Origin: Linum tenue
Taxonomy: Eukaryota > Streptophyta > Magnoliopsida > Malpighiales > Linaceae
Length of the DNA: 64,000 nt
Reading direction: 5' to 3'
Assembly: GCA_946122785.1 (NCBI GenBank)
Contig: CAMGYJ010000009.1
Coordinates: 9,454,937 to 9,518,936, forward strand
The position numbers and the translations under genes were made by a program. The stretch's first letter is position 1. Each line of letters starts with the position of its first letter. The notes under the pieces are model-generated. The model worked only from the letters and a program-made list of their open reading frames with translations, did no database searches and was not told where the DNA came from. Shown piece by piece: positions 1-12,537 of the stretch.

Positions 1-376
1 TTAGTATGCTTGGATTTCTTTTCATAGGGAAGGGATTAGGTGATTAGCACACGGAATAAGGATTGGGAAAATTATTTTGTAAACAATTATGAAGCTCTCT
101 TTCTCTGATTATCTCCTTTATTCTCGGCGTTGGTGGAGTCCAGATCCAGCATCGGAACAATCCAATACTCGGTTACGGTGATCGCTATGGAGGCATGAAA
201 CAGATGCGGCAGTGGCTAGAACCTGTTCTGTTTTTGTGGGCCGTAACAATCCCTGGGCCCATTCAAGTCCGCATGTGTACAGTGAGTTGGTTCGTTCCAC
301 AGAGGAAAGAGAAAAAAATTGACACTCCCTATTATACTCTTCCTACAAACGCTCATGGAGCAGAAAATTTGAAATG
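1..376. other. Unassigned sequence at left window edge
   Basis: No gene is recognised. A moderately GC-rich stretch at about 120-300 is open in short frames on both strands but has no motif I know. It could be a remnant of a coding exon. Confidence 0.3.
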
Positions 377-1313
377 GGGTCGTTTGCTTGAGGGTTTTGG
401 TGATGGATTTGGTGATGGAAATATATCCATCATGGACTTGAACCGAAATCCATCGTTTGCCTTAGGGAATTAGGGAGATGGAATTTGTGGGGCCCACCAC
501 TTTTGGGGTTCCAAATCCGTGGACCCCACGGACTTGGAAGTTCCACCTCTTGAGGTGGGATTTGGGTGATGGATTAAAATCCATGATGGTAAATTACCTT
601 TCTACCCATACTTATTTCTTTAATTACAAATTTGTCCTACTTTAATTCAATGGTCATGCAACGGTAAACTTTTATAATTTCGTATTTTATAAATATGAGA
701 ATTTATCATTTCATTTTGTAATATCGTATTTTATTTAAATATGAATGTATATGTGATTTGTTAGATTCACCTAGAAATACTTTATGCTCATCTTGTACAT
801 TATTACTTGATTGATTGTCGGATTCCGTATCGGTGAGTTAGCAAGAAGATGATGAGTTGTAGCAATAAAGCGAGCAATTGGCTGCAATTGATACATATTA
901 TTGCGTACATTATTAGATGAATTGTTTTTTTATGAAGGATTATTAGATGAATTTTTAATTAGTGCCAAGATGAATTGTTAATTAGTGCCAAATTGTAATA
1001 CATTTCTATATTTGTAGTTGAATTATTAATCCACATAGTGGTAAAGAATTTAAAATTTCTTTCTTTGTTTTGGATTAGTTTTAAATGAAGGATTTGGATT
1101 ATAATATAGAAATATAATTAAATAAGGGTAACTAGGTAATTTGTATTTAATATCCACAAATCTAATCAAACAAAGTCCATAATCAAATCCATCAAGCAAA
1201 CAATAGACTTGTTCAAATCCATAATGCCACCAAATCCATCATATATCCATGGTTTTCCAAAACCCAGGTTTTACCAAAACCCTCATTTTTCAAATCCATG
1301 AAGCAAACGACCC
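377..1313. repeat. Inverted-repeat element, GGGTCGTTTGCTT ends
   Basis: The left edge reads GGGTCGTTTGCTT and the right edge reads AAGCAAACGACCC, its exact reverse complement. Both ends continue inward into related 'ATGGATTTGGTGATGG' and 'CCAAATCCATCA' type sequence, so the block is a terminal-inverted-repeat element of about 0.94 kb. The interior is AT-rich and non-coding. I see no convincing target-site duplication, so the class (hAT, Harbinger or other) is open and the exact ends may be off by a few bases. Confidence 0.5.
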
Positions 1314-1606
1314 GTATGTGTAGATTGTAGTAATTAGAACCCCACTTTTAAATCTGGAAGCAAGTAAACACTATCACAAAACATCATATTGTAAAAACTT
1401 ATATGCAATCATGAGGTTGTTTCATTCAAAATAAACTATGTTTTATATCTTGAAGATCAGCATTATAGCTTGAATAGTTCAATTCGGCAATGATCTCAGC
1501 TCTTACATATAAATTTTGTGTAAAAGTGGTATGATTGAAGCTATTCCCTATGTTAAAAGTGGTATGTAAAAGGAGTATCATAACAAAAGCAACAAAAAGT
1601 ATAGTT

Positions 1607-3125
1607 ATTTATCTTTAATCAACTAAAAAGTAAACCTAGAAGATCAAACAAATGAACAGCTGTTAAGAGATCATACATTACTATCAAAGAAACTAAATAA
1701 CCCATCAGTCAGCTCTCCAAGCAAGAACACTCAACCTTTACATATATATTCCTCCGAAAATTGCTTAGTGTAACAATATAGGTGGAGGAGGATAGGCGGT
1801 TGTCGAGTCCGATGGGAAGGTTTGGAGAGACGGTGATGGTTGAGCCTTTAGTAGGACGGGATCTCGGGACACTGTTTATCTTTAATAAACTCAAAAGTCA
1901 ACCTAGAAGATCAACCAAATGAACTGATGTTAAGAGATCACACATTATTGTCAAAGAAACTAAATAACCCACTAGTCAGCTCTCCAAGCAAGAACACTCA
2001 ATCTTTCCATATATACCCCTCCAAAGGGTGGCTTTGCTTAACAATATAGGTGGAGGAGGTTAGGCGGTTGTCGAGTCCGATGGGAAGGTTTGGAGAGACG
2101 ATGATGGTTGATTATTCAGTACGTAGGTTAGGACACCATTTAGACCTATTTACATTAGTTTCGGCTTTTCAATCCGCATTCGACGAACCAACATCACTTA
2201 ACCTTTCCATATTTACCCCTCTTAAAGACACATGTGCCACATATTCACTCAAAACTTCTATGTTCAAAAATATTGTTGCTTTTTGGTAGTTATATTATTT
2301 AAGTCTGATGTGCAATATTTGCACCAATGACATTAGGCTTGCGATTTTAAAATTATTCTCCTTTTATAAGATAAAGGGAAATAGAATTAATTATTAAACT
2401 TGAATTAAAATAATCAAAGTATGAAAATAGAAGTATCAAATACCAAAATAAATATATTTAGGGGAGAGTTAGTGGCTTAGCTTTCTGTGATGTAAAATTT
2501 CAATGATTTTTCAGATTTAAACTTCCTGCATGTTTTTAATTTGAAAAGTTTAAACAAATTTGTTTAGTGTAACTGGTTATGTTTCTTGTCTTTTCTCAAA
2601 GAAACAAAATTCAAATCCGATCACTTATGTATTTTTCCAGTGAATAAGCAAATAATAAATGACTGTGAAGACGAATCTACCCTTCCTACTTTTGCTATGG
2701 ATGCATGGATTTTGTAATGGGGGAAGCACATTTTCCATTTCACTCTTATATTAGGTGTAGCGAAAGTAACCTAGTGGTTGAGTGTTTAGTGGGTCGAAAA
2801 CTATTTGGGCATGTTTACATTAGTAGCATATTTTCGATTTGCGTTGGGCAACCAACAACACTCAATCTTTCCATATTTACCCCTCCAAAATTTGCTTTGG
2901 CTTAACAATAGAGGTAGAGGAGGTTAGCCGGTTGTTGAGTCTAATGAGAAGTTTGGAGAGACGGCGATGGTTGAGCGTTTAGTGGGTCGAGACACTATTT
3001 GGACTCGTTTACATTAGTAGTGTCTTTTCCATCCGCGTTTGGCAAACCAACATCACTCAACCTTTCCATATTTACCCCTCTCTTAAAGACACATGTGTCT
3101 CATATTCACTCAAAAGTTCTGTGTT
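1607..3125. repeat. Tandem and dispersed repeat cluster
   Basis: A unit that begins around TTTATCTTTAAT at about 1607 recurs at about 1874, a spacing near 268 bp. Both copies contain the same 'CAGCTCTCCAAGCAAGAACACTC' stretch followed by 'GGTTGTCGAGTCCGATGGGAAGG'. Diverged pieces of the same unit recur at 2757-3120, including 'CTTTCCATATTTACCCCTC'. No gene is supported; short open frames here are chance. Confidence 0.5.
2513..2704 (+). repeat. Interspersed repeat, copy 1 (second copy 3758-3956)
   Basis: This block, from AGATTTAAACTTC to a 'GAAGACGAATCTACCCTTCCTAC' end, is repeated with scattered differences at 3758-3956. Copy 2 carries 'GGTTCAAATCTC', close to a polymerase III B box, so a SINE origin is possible. 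I cannot define ends or a poly(A) tail. Confidence 0.45.
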
Positions 3126-3134
3126 TAAAAATAT

Positions 3135-3601
3135 GGGTTATAGGTATAATATGCCCCTCCACTATGACGTTTTATCAAACATGCCCTTGTACTTTGTAAA
3201 AGTGATCAAACATGCCCTTTTGTTTAAATTTTCATCCAAAAACCGTTAACCAAGATCGAAATTTGGTTTGGGCGGCACAAATGTCTAAAATATCCCTAAT
3301 AATTTTGCTTTAGAATTTTTTTTGTTCTTTTGTATAGCCAAATAATTCAAATAATTTCATTTTGAAGAGATCTAGAGAAATAAAACGGGAGACAAAACTG
3401 ACATTTTCGCTCCCATTTTCCGATGTCGGGTCGTCTAAATCTCGGTTCAAACATGATTGACGGTTTTTTCAATGGAAATTTTAACAGAAGGGCATGTTTG
3501 TTATTTTTTTCAAAATACAGGGGCATGTTTGATGTAAAAAATAATAGAGGGGCATATTTGATAAAACATCATAGTAGAGGGGCATATTATACCTATAACC
3601 C
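3135..3601. mobile_element. Non-autonomous Mutator-like MITE
   Basis: The ends are long inverted repeats. The left side begins GGGTTATAGGTATAATATGC and the right side is its reverse complement, with similarity running in for over 100 bp. The flanks are TAAAAATAT (3126-3134) and TAAAAATAA (3602-3610), a 9-bp duplication with one mismatch. Long terminal inverted repeats plus a 9-bp TSD fit a Mutator-like element. No transposase is encoded. Confidence 0.75.
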
Positions 3602-3757
3602 TAAAAATAACGTTACTTTTTGATAGTTATATCAATTAAGTCTATGTTAAGAATTCTACATCGCTTCTACACATTCAAGAGTGCAATTCAATCTATGCAA
3701 TATTTGAATCAATGACATTTCGGTTGCTAACCGTGGTGGAAAAGTCTTATATTTTTT

Positions 3758-3956
3758 AGATTTAAACTTCTGTATGTTTTTATTTGAAAAATATCACACA
3801 AATGTGTTTATTGTAAGTTGTAACTGGTTATGTTTCTTATCTTTGTTCGAAAAGACCACGGTTCAAATCTCATTACTGATGTATTTTTTCTGTAAATAAG
3901 AAAATAATAAGTGATTGTGAAGACGAATCTGCCCTTCCTACTTTCACTCTGAATGC
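3758..3956 (+). repeat. Interspersed repeat, copy 2
   Basis: This is a diverged copy of 2513-2704. The two copies flank the Mutator-like MITE at 3135-3601, so the region may be a local duplication that was later invaded. Confidence 0.45.
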
Positions 3957-6359
3957 AGGAAATTTGAAATGGAGCTTCAAATTTTCTCATTTGCTTTTTA
4001 TTTATTGTGTAGAAGTAGGAAATGACCACATTTGCGACCCTCACCCCACAATAGGATCACATAATCCTATAAATTATCTCTCATATTGGCGTGGAGTCAT
4101 ATATGTTTTATAAATTGGTGCATGAATCAAATATTTTGATAATGTAAGACTAATTCGTTGTTATTTTGACTGTAAGATAGAAATATTTTTGCGAATAAGA
4201 ATTTGGTCCAGTTGTTCTATTGTAGGTCTTCAATTTTTAAGTTTCAGGTTCAAATTCCTTCAATAGCAACTAATTATAAAATTAAATTGATATCACCCTT
4301 AATAAAACATAGAGTTATTTTTTTTGTCAATTTGTGAGACACATTACAAAATGACATAGATATTGTAAGTTTTTTTTTTCGTTGAATGATATTGTAAGTT
4401 GCGGGATGAGAATCAAATTCTTTTTATCTGTCCTTACCGCCTGTTCACTTTCATTTTTATTTCTTGGTTCCATTCCATAATTGTGACAAAGGAAATGAGA
4501 AAATCAGTTTGATTTGTATTCGATTTTGTGTCCGTTTACAACTTTGGAAACCTAAACTGGTAGCTTCCTGTTGTTTACACCAGCTTCTAACATTTAGTTT
4601 CTCATATTTTCAATGGAAATACTTTTTTCTTCATGAAATATTTGAATGACATTACTCACAATTACTTTTTAGTACTTTTATTTTAGTCCTTTAGTTTTTC
4701 ACTTTTACCTAATTTTTCTCTTTTTTAGTAGATATAATTTTCACCTTATAGACTATTTGAAATCAAAAGAATCAATAATTCAATTCAATTCATAATTAGT
4801 TACAATACCAAATTCATTTGAAAATAAATTCCTATATTTGGATTTTTATATTCAAATATGTACAAATTAATTAAATTGAACTACCAAATCATGTTTGAAA
4901 CTTATTTATAATTAAATTGAATGAAAATTTTTCAAAATTTACTCGTAATATTGTAACCAAACTACCTATGAGGCTATGACTATATTCAATCAATCATTGA
5001 AAGTGTATAACTATAGACATAGAGGGTTGCTGTGTAGCTAGCGAGCAAAGCTGAAGTATGGAAGGAGGAAATTTTGTATTTCCTGACCAGGTGCATGTCT
5101 CCAATTTTCCCTTCATGCCTAATAGTGATAGCTAATATAGGTTTCATTTGAAAGTTGTGATTTTTCAAATTGATGTATTGATCAAGTAGCGTATTGTCAT
5201 TTGATGTATAGAATCAATTGGTGTATTAGACAAATATTTTGTTTGGAGGTTTAAATTTTGTGTTTGTTGTAAGACCACAAAAGTTAATTTTGAGTGATTA
5301 TAAAGAACTCAACAAAAAGTAGAGATTGATAATCCCTCAATTTTGAGTTCAACGTAAACCAAAAAAAGTTAATACATGTATTCCAGTTCAACATAAGTGA
5401 AAAAGTTAATACATGTATTCCAGTTCAACATAAGCCAAAGTTAATTATATGGTCATAGTTCGGGCCAAAATAAGGTATTAACCCAAAAAATTAATACATG
5501 TATTACAGTTCAACATAAGCCAAAAAGACGACTTAATCTTACAAATACATGAATTAGCTTAATACACTATTTGAAATCACAACTTCCTTCCAAACAACCC
5601 CTTAGAGGTCGTTTGAATGGAGTATTGGTATGAGTTATTTGGACCCAAACAACCCGTTTGGCAGTCAATTTTTCCCATGCATTATTTTGACCCATGTTAT
5701 TTGAGCATAGTGCATCATACCAAATAACTGGGGGAGATGTGTTATTATGAAATAACGCAGCGATCCCTCTATTCTACTCGTTTTTGCCCTCTTCTCTCTC
5801 CTTCCTCCTTTCTTTGTATCTTTCAATTATTCTCCCTAGAGGCAAAATCAATTGAGGAAAATCTAATCTTCTACTAATTTAGGATTCCTTTCTACATCCA
5901 GATAATTTTGAGTAGCCGGAACCCTAGGTTGCGATAAACAAAGTCGACGACAAGTTAGCAGCATGCGGCGGCGAACGACGACGTCAAGAGGTTTCGAAGG
6001 AGATGGCGGCAGGTCGACGATAAGAATCGCTTTCTATTCTTCAATGGGGATTTCAATTTCTCTGTTCCGTTCGAGTTGGATTAGATGAGCAGGGTTCATA
6101 AATATAGGTTTCAATTCCTCTCTGTTTATTGATTTGTTCTTCTATCTCTGTTGAGACTTGGAAGAACACCTTTTATTGTCGATGAGTAGTTTAGTTGCAT
6201 GATGCAAGATGATTTTTTAGTGCTTATTCTCTCACCCCCCCCCCCTCCCCGCGATATGATCTCACCTAGATCAATTCCTAGTCTTCAATTGATGGCCAAA
6301 GAATCCAACTCATTCACTTTAACTAACTCTGAATTTTTGCTAAGTGTTACTACAGTTTC
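3957..6359. other. AT-rich intergenic sequence, no gene seen
   Basis: There is no coding frame with recognisable motifs. At about 5600 a sequence starting GAGGTCGTTTGAATGG looks like the left end of a terminal-inverted-repeat element, but I could not find its right end. Repeated 'AATACATGTATTCCAGTTCAACATAAG' phrases occur at 5350-5520. A poly-C-rich tract lies at about 6235-6250. Confidence 0.4.
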
Positions 6360-7200
6360 AGGTAGGTCACTTTGCGAGCTCGTTCCTTACAAATGGCTCG
6401 ATGGAAATGGGGAATTGGAGGCTTGTTTGGAGGATGGGATAACCCTCTACAACGGGACACGTTTGGGTGCTCAAAAGGAAGCCAGGAAGATCGATTTTCG
6501 AGCTGCTCAAAACACTATGCTGACACTAGAAAACTGCCCAGAATTCTCCAAGTCTAGAAGACAGCTTGAGTACCCGACTTTGGACGCTAATTCGAGAAGG
6601 GTAAATGGGAACTGGCCCAAGAGGGCGATACTACATGAAACTAGAAGATTCCTACTACAACCTAGAGGCATTGGATGATTGAAATGAAGATTGGAAGCCT
6701 TCGAATGAAAGCCTGCAAGATCGTTCGAAGACCAGCTGAAGCTGTCTTGCAAATTCAGCAGTCCGAGTCCTTTGCGGATTAGGATTCTTTTACCTTTTCC
6801 TGTTTGCGTTTGATTTCATAGTTTGATTCTGTTTAGAACTTTTATATTGAGTTGTTAGCTAGCCTAAGTCTATTTAAGGACGTTCCATTACATTGTAATA
6901 GGTAGAATCGATTAAGTTGAATAAAACGTGAGTTTTGGTTCATTAGCTTTTGCTTGTGGATTGTTGAGTTGCTTTGTGGATTCTGGGCAGCGTGGAAGCT
7001 TGTATCGACAATTCAACACCTTGATCGTGGCCAAGCATCGACCTATATGTTTCGAGCCTTTCTCCGCGTGAAGAATTGCACGAAATTGACCGTCTTCATC
7101 AATCTAATCATCCATAGTTTGCTGAGTTGGAATTGAGTCAAGCTCAATTCGTTTGCTGCGAGATTCTGAGCCTAAATACCCTACCCTGGGCCTTATCACC
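6360..7200 (+). repeat. Probable LTR fragment (R-U5-like) of a retrotransposon
   Basis: Composition and phrases resemble the transcribed end of a Ty3-type LTR: 'GCAGTCCGAGTCCTTTGCGGATTAGG', a poly(A)-signal-like AATAAAACG at about 6921, and 'GCCTTTCTCCGCGTGAAG'. I could not find matching TG/CA ends with a duplication, so the limits are approximate. The 159-codon open frame over 6199-6678 lies mostly in it and is not a convincing gene. Confidence 0.35.
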
Positions 7201-7378
7201 CCCCCACCCACCCTCCCCTGCAGAATGTATGTTTAAATGTCGCTATCTCCAACATCTTTCACCATCGCCATTGAAGTCACTTAAATTGAAATTGACTAAA
7301 ACTCTTAAATCCAATGAAACCATATTGTCATTTATCTGTTCTAGTTTGCTGGACAGAAAATGTCACTATATATCTTAT

Positions 7379-8582
7379 CAGTGTTATTAAAGCCGACCAG
7401 GACTGGCTGGCCGGACCGGTAAAACCAACATTTAGTTGCCAGTTTGGTCCGATACATGCCAAAATCTGCGGCGGTAAAAAAGGCCTATCGGCAGCGGCCT
7501 AAATGGTTAACTGTTCAAGCTACTCGAACCGTACGATCAGTTTTTGCCTTTTGTCAGAAAATAAAAACATTAAATAATAAGTTAGCTTAGAAAGAAAGTC
7601 GCCACCATCTTTCTCTATTCCTCTGATGGACTTCCTCGGCCTCACCAGTGTCGGTGGCTTCCTCCATGTCCATCCCACTGTCGGTGACCCAACTCTGGCG
7701 ATCTCTTGCCATTGCAGCTTGCTCCTCTTCTCGCGCCGGCGTCGGCAGCTCCCACTACTCTTCTGCACTATGTCTATTGTTCTTTTTCAGGCCGGTGCTC
7801 GCTTCACCTTCGACATCCCCTTGCTCTCTTGCTAGTGAGAGGAAGAAAGGAGACGAACAATGGACCGCTCCTCGGCGTTGTGGTCCCCGATCCGTGGCGC
7901 GGATCGCTCCGCTGGCGCGCGGTCAGCCCTCCAATTGTTGCTCCATTCAACGGTCTTGAAGACCGTTCCGCAGAATAGGTAAACCGCACCTTCCTAGTGA
8001 GTTTCCTGTGCTGACGTGGCTTGGAACGCACCCCTAAGGTGCGGTTTATAAGTGAAACGCACCTCTGGGGTGCGGTTTACTTATAAAACGCACCTTAGGG
8101 GTGCGTTCCATTAAAATTGGTGCTATTTCTGTCAATTTTTTCGGATAGGTGTTAGTTTTGTAAGTTTTTTTAAACGTGCTACTATTTGGAAAATCCCAAC
8201 ACTGGAATGAGAGGAAGAGGATGAATTGAAAGAAGAAGAATGAGATATGAACCGCAAGAGAGAGATGGAGAAATGAAATAGAAAAGAAAGGGAAAAAAGA
8301 ATAGAAATTGAGATAGATGAAAAAATGGCTTCCGACTAAGTAGAATGGATGAGGTAGGGTGTCTAATGGCAATATATATAATGTAAAATTCAAAAGTGGT
8401 ACCTGCAAACTAAAATTCATTTTAGTTATTAAATTATTAAATTGCTATCTTATGTGTTTTCTACTTATGATATTATTGTTTATAAAATATCGGTTTTCTG
8501 ACGGTTTTTAACAAGTTTTTATCGGTTGGGCCCTTATAGTGTGAGTCGTTCACTATACTCCGGTTTGGTTCTGGCAACACTG
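7379..8582. mobile_element. Non-autonomous hAT-type element with GC-rich interior
   Basis: The element begins CAGTGTTATT and ends GGCAACACTG, so the ends are inverted repeats on CAGTGTT. It is flanked on both sides by TATCTTAT (7371-7378 and 8583-8590), an exact 8-bp TSD, the length made by hAT transposases. The subterminal regions are rich in ACCGG and CCGGT. The interior from about 7600 to 8110 is much more GC-rich than the surroundings and may be acquired sequence. No transposase is present. Confidence 0.75.
7972..8112. repeat. Stacked palindromes of GGTGCGGTTT / AAACGCACC
   Basis: AACCGCACC, GGTGCGGTTTATAAG, AAACGCACCTC, GGTGCGGTTTACTTATAA, AACGCACCTTAGGGGTGCG follow one another in alternating orientation, so several overlapping hairpins can form inside the hAT-type element. 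Confidence 0.7.
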
Positions 8583-8781
8583 TATCTTATCAATCAACTT
8601 CGCACTCCATCTTATTTTTCCCTTTGTTCTATCCAGTCAAGCACTAGCTCGAGCTTTTTTAGTAGAAGTAGTCAAAATTCATCCAATTAAACTAACATCG
8701 GAACTTTCCGGTCATTCGCCAATTAAAAACTGACTACATATGTCACAAAGGTCAAAGTTTTGGTTATGCATATGTATTTTG

Positions 8782-8932
8782 CAAGGATTGAAAAATCATA
8801 CCGTACCGACGGTTCAACCAGAAAAACCTTATACCAGAAGCAAAACTGGTAGGCGGAATGAAACAGTTGAACCATTGTTTCAACATACATTACCTTACCG
8901 CTGACTTTTGTGGTACACCTTTTCAATCCTTG
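8782..8932. mobile_element. hAT-type MITE
   Basis: The ends are CAAGGATTGAAAA on the left and TTTTCAATCCTTG on the right. The flanking duplication GTATTTTG is exact and 8 bp long (8774-8781 and 8933-8940). The inside carries 'ACCGTACCGACGGTTC', which is also present in the element at 55484-55665, so the two belong to related families. Confidence 0.8.
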
Positions 8933-8940
8933 GTATTTTG

Positions 8941-10214
8941 TCTAAACTAAACCACAGGTAGAATTCAATATTTATTAATCAAATCAAGGTTACTTGAGTT
9001 TTGATTTTAGGATTAGTTTCATTCTATAAGACATTACTAACTTCAAATAAAATATAAAGCATCAAATTCCAAATATGTTTGTAGTGTTTAACTAAAGAAA
9101 TTGCAACAAATATGATGTATTCTAGTTGCTTTTTTTATATGAGTGATATAGATTTATCCTTTGTCGTCTATTTGTTTATAAACTAATAATACTTTTTCTT
9201 TATTTGAGTGACATGAGTTCAAATCTCAATAATCAAAATTTTAATATACAATTACTAAATTGAGCTTCCTAGAATAGCTCTTAGCCACGAAATTTGAAAC
9301 GAGGGTTATAGTTTTCTCATTCAACTTCAGAACTATGAGTTTTGTTTAATTTAAAGAACGACAACAAATATGATCTAGTGTGGTTGGTTAAATGCTTCTT
9401 TTTTATTTTGGTGACATAGGTTCCAATTTCAATAATACACACTTTTTAATATGTAAACAAATGAGATGCAATCACTAAATAAATCTTTCTAGGCCACAAA
9501 ATTTGAAATTGAGGTGACACTTTTATTTTTTCAGTTACAAATATATGTGTAGATAGATGTATTTATTTTTTATGAATATTAAATAATTTTGATTTGTTAA
9601 TTTTGTTGATCACGTTAATATTAAATTCAAATGTGTATCACCAAATATATATAGTAGAATTGAGAGTAGTTTTTCAGTATTTCAAATTTCCTCTAATGAG
9701 AGCGAAAGTAGAAAGGGAAAATTTGTCTTTACAATTGTTAGTCTTAGAAAAAAATACATCAGTCCTGAGATTTCAACCATGGTCTGTATAAATAAAGATA
9801 TGAATCATTACAAATTACACTAAATAAATTTGATGTATCTTTTTAAACTAAAAATATACAACAACCTAAAATCTTAAAAGAAGATTACCTTTTCACTACG
9901 GTAACTAACCCACTAACTCTTACGTAAGTATTTCTTCAGTGATTGATATTTTGATTTTTTTATTATTATTATTTAATATGGTTTAAATGATTAATTTAGC
10001 TACTGGGTAGAAATACACATTTCATATAGTTTGAAAACTTCAAATGTACTTCATAAGTATGTCATAATCAAATAAAATATATACCAACGGGTCGAACACC
10101 AAACTAGTATTAATTATACAGGTGTGACAGAATAATATGGATTGGAGATGGACCGAAGCAGAGCCAATATGAGATAGGAGAGAAAAAAACTATTCGACAA
10201 TCTCTACATCTTAG
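8941..10214. other. AT-rich intergenic sequence, no gene seen
   Basis: Only short chance frames occur. Several phrases such as 'GAGTTCAAATCTCAATAAT' (about 9210) look like decayed polymerase III B boxes of SINEs, but no full element can be bounded. Confidence 0.4.
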
Positions 10215-10802
10215 CAGAGTTGCAACCGAGCCGAATCGAGTCGCGTTTTTGCGTAGCTTGAGCTCGACTCGTTTATAAATATTTCAGCTCGAGCTCGGTT
10301 CAAACTCAAATTTTGATAATCCAGCTCGAGCTCGGCTCGATTAAAAATGATTCAGCTCAAGCTCGACTCGATTAAAAATGATTTAGCTCGAGCTCGACTC
10401 GGTAGACCTCGATAAATGCTCATTAACACAGCTTGTCAAGCTGAGTACAAGCTCGACTCAAGATGAACTTGATTTGAAATAATTTTTGCTGAAAAATGTG
10501 TACACATAAGAATTTAAATGATAAAAAGAACACTAGAAACTAAAAATAACAGCTAACTTCCATACATATACAGATTAACAAGATAATGTTCATGTTTAGA
10601 AGAATAATTAATCATTCTACAAGCTCTAAACAAGCCAGCTAGCGAGCTTAGCTTAACAAGCCACCGAGTCAAGCTAGGTCACGAGCTTATCAAGCTCAGG
10701 ACTGTCTAGCTCAAACTTGGCTCATTTACTAATGGGTCGAATGAGTTTTTTCGCGTCGAACGTTGAGTTGCTCGCGAGTGACTTGACTCATTTGCAGCCC
10801 TA
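10215..10802. mobile_element. hAT-type MITE rich in AGCTCGAGCTCG
   Basis: It is bounded by CATCTTAG on both sides (10207-10214 and 10803-10810), an exact 8-bp duplication. The left end is CAGAGTTGCAA and the right end, reversed, is TAGGGCTGCAA. The interior is built of many AGCTCGAGCTCG and CTCGGCTCG variants. No coding sequence is present. Confidence 0.75.
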
Positions 10803-11090
10803 CATCTTAGCAATCTTTACGGTGCAAGCATACAAGCTTTCCCCTCCTTAACTAAGATAATATCCCTAGTGACGAGAACATGAGCGAGAACTACTCACCA
10901 GTCGGAAACAGGGCGGTATTTCGCAATTTTCTGGTTCAACTTAATATATCGGTCGGTGCACTAAATGGAAAATTTTGCTTGTACTGTTCCGGATTTGGTT
11001 CGGTTTTTGGTTTTTCCAGTTAGACCGGCTGGTCCTGTCCGATATCCTAATCCATGGTTTAAACTTTAAACTACTTGTGGGGAAGACATT

Positions 11091-12097
11091 TTGTACACGT
11101 GGGATGAGATATGGTCACAACCCCCTTTGTGGGTTGTGAGAATGACTACCCACTTTCTAGCCATTGTATACGCTCTCTCTCCTGTCTCTTTTTTTCTTTT
11201 CAAATTGATGGTTAGGATTAGAAGAAGGGTATTTTTGGAATGAAAAAAATATTACCACACATTATCCTTTCTCATTTTCTATATAATCTATTTTCATTAA
11301 AAAAATAACTTTCCCCCTCACACATGTTCTCTCTCCACTCTCTTCCCTCTCCCCAGAATCCTAGCCGCCTCCTCCCTCATGTCACTGTCGCCTCCATCTC
11401 TCCCTCCTGCCGTAGGCGTCGCGCCCTCTGCCTCCCATCACTACCGTGCCATCATGCTCTCCCTGTCGCAGCCATGTCGCCTCCCTCCACCTCCTGTCGC
11501 TGCCATCTCTCTCCCGTCGTCCTCCTCTGTCGCCGCCCTCATCCAATGTCGTCGCTGCCACAGAGGTAATGACCTCTCCCCTGCCTTCTCCTTTCCTCTT
11601 TAATTTTTTTTTTCAGATCTGTTTTTTTTTCTATGTTAGTCTCTAGTGGTACTAATCTTTGTCTAGTGGTAGTTGTAGCGTACCACTACTCACTGGTAGC
11701 GGTACCAGTGGTAGCGTAACACCACTCACTGGTAGCGGTACCACGTACCACTACCACTGTAGCGTACCACTAGACATTATCAGTATCACTAGCGCACTGA
11801 CGGAGTGTTTTTTTTGCAGATCGTCGGAGCGAGTCTGATTGGAGGATTTCACTGGGAAAAAGTCTGCCTGTCGGAGAAAATTTGGCGATCGGAGCGAAGA
11901 GACTGCCGGAAAAGGAAAAGAGAGATATATTATATTAATTGTAGGATTTAAATTAAAAAAATATGCATTTAATATTGGTTTTTAATTTTCATTGTGTAAT
12001 TAATAAATTAATTTTTTTTATCATACTCAAATTGCCTTGGATGTGAAAGTCACATCCTAGAGAAAGTGACACTATCTCATCCCATGCATACGTGTAC
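11091..12097. repeat. Inverted-repeat element of about 1 kb
   Basis: The left side has TACACGTGGGATGAGATATGGTCAC. The right side, read in reverse, has TACACGTATGCATGGGATGAGATAGTGTCAC. This imperfect terminal inverted repeat encloses a C-rich, Ser/Pro-type pseudo-coding stretch (11320-11600) and a local repeat of GGTAGCG / GTACCACT (11640-11790). I found no clear target duplication, so the ends are approximate. The CT-rich interior could be a captured gene 5' end. Confidence 0.45.
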
Positions 12098-12537
12098 CCA
12101 GATGATCCAAAAAGAGGTACCAACTGTCAACCCGACGCCGCAGATTACAAGTTAGCGCGGAGCCTTGCTGAAGTGGTCAATTCACAAGAGAATGGAGGGT
12201 ACTTTGGGCACATCACTGCAGAAAGAAAATGAAATGCCGCTAGCAGCCGCGTGAAAAATGAGTAAAAAATTTCTGTTCGTGCAAAACTGGGATAAGATTA
12301 TAAGAAGAAGAAGGGAAAAGGAAAACGGCCAAACAGAAAGAAAAAAAAAACCAAATTACAAGTTTCCCAGTCCAGTAGTGCTTTGTAAGTTTTCCAGTCC
12401 CCTTTTCCGAGCCTCCGTTGCACCTGGTTGACGAAGGAAAAAGGCAAAGCTCCTCCAGCTGAGGCAATTTCGCTCTGTTCGCGAAGTTCATTTCCACCTC
12501 TCTGTATACGCCGGAGAAGCGAAGCGAAGCGCAGGCA

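Noticed and set aside
377..1313. hAT classification of the GGGTCGTTTGCTT element
   Set aside because: The flanks do not give an 8-bp duplication, so only an unclassified inverted-repeat element is reported.
6199..6678. 159-codon plus-strand frame
   Set aside because: It overlaps LTR-like sequence, starts in a poly-C/CT tract and has no recognisable domain or codon pattern.
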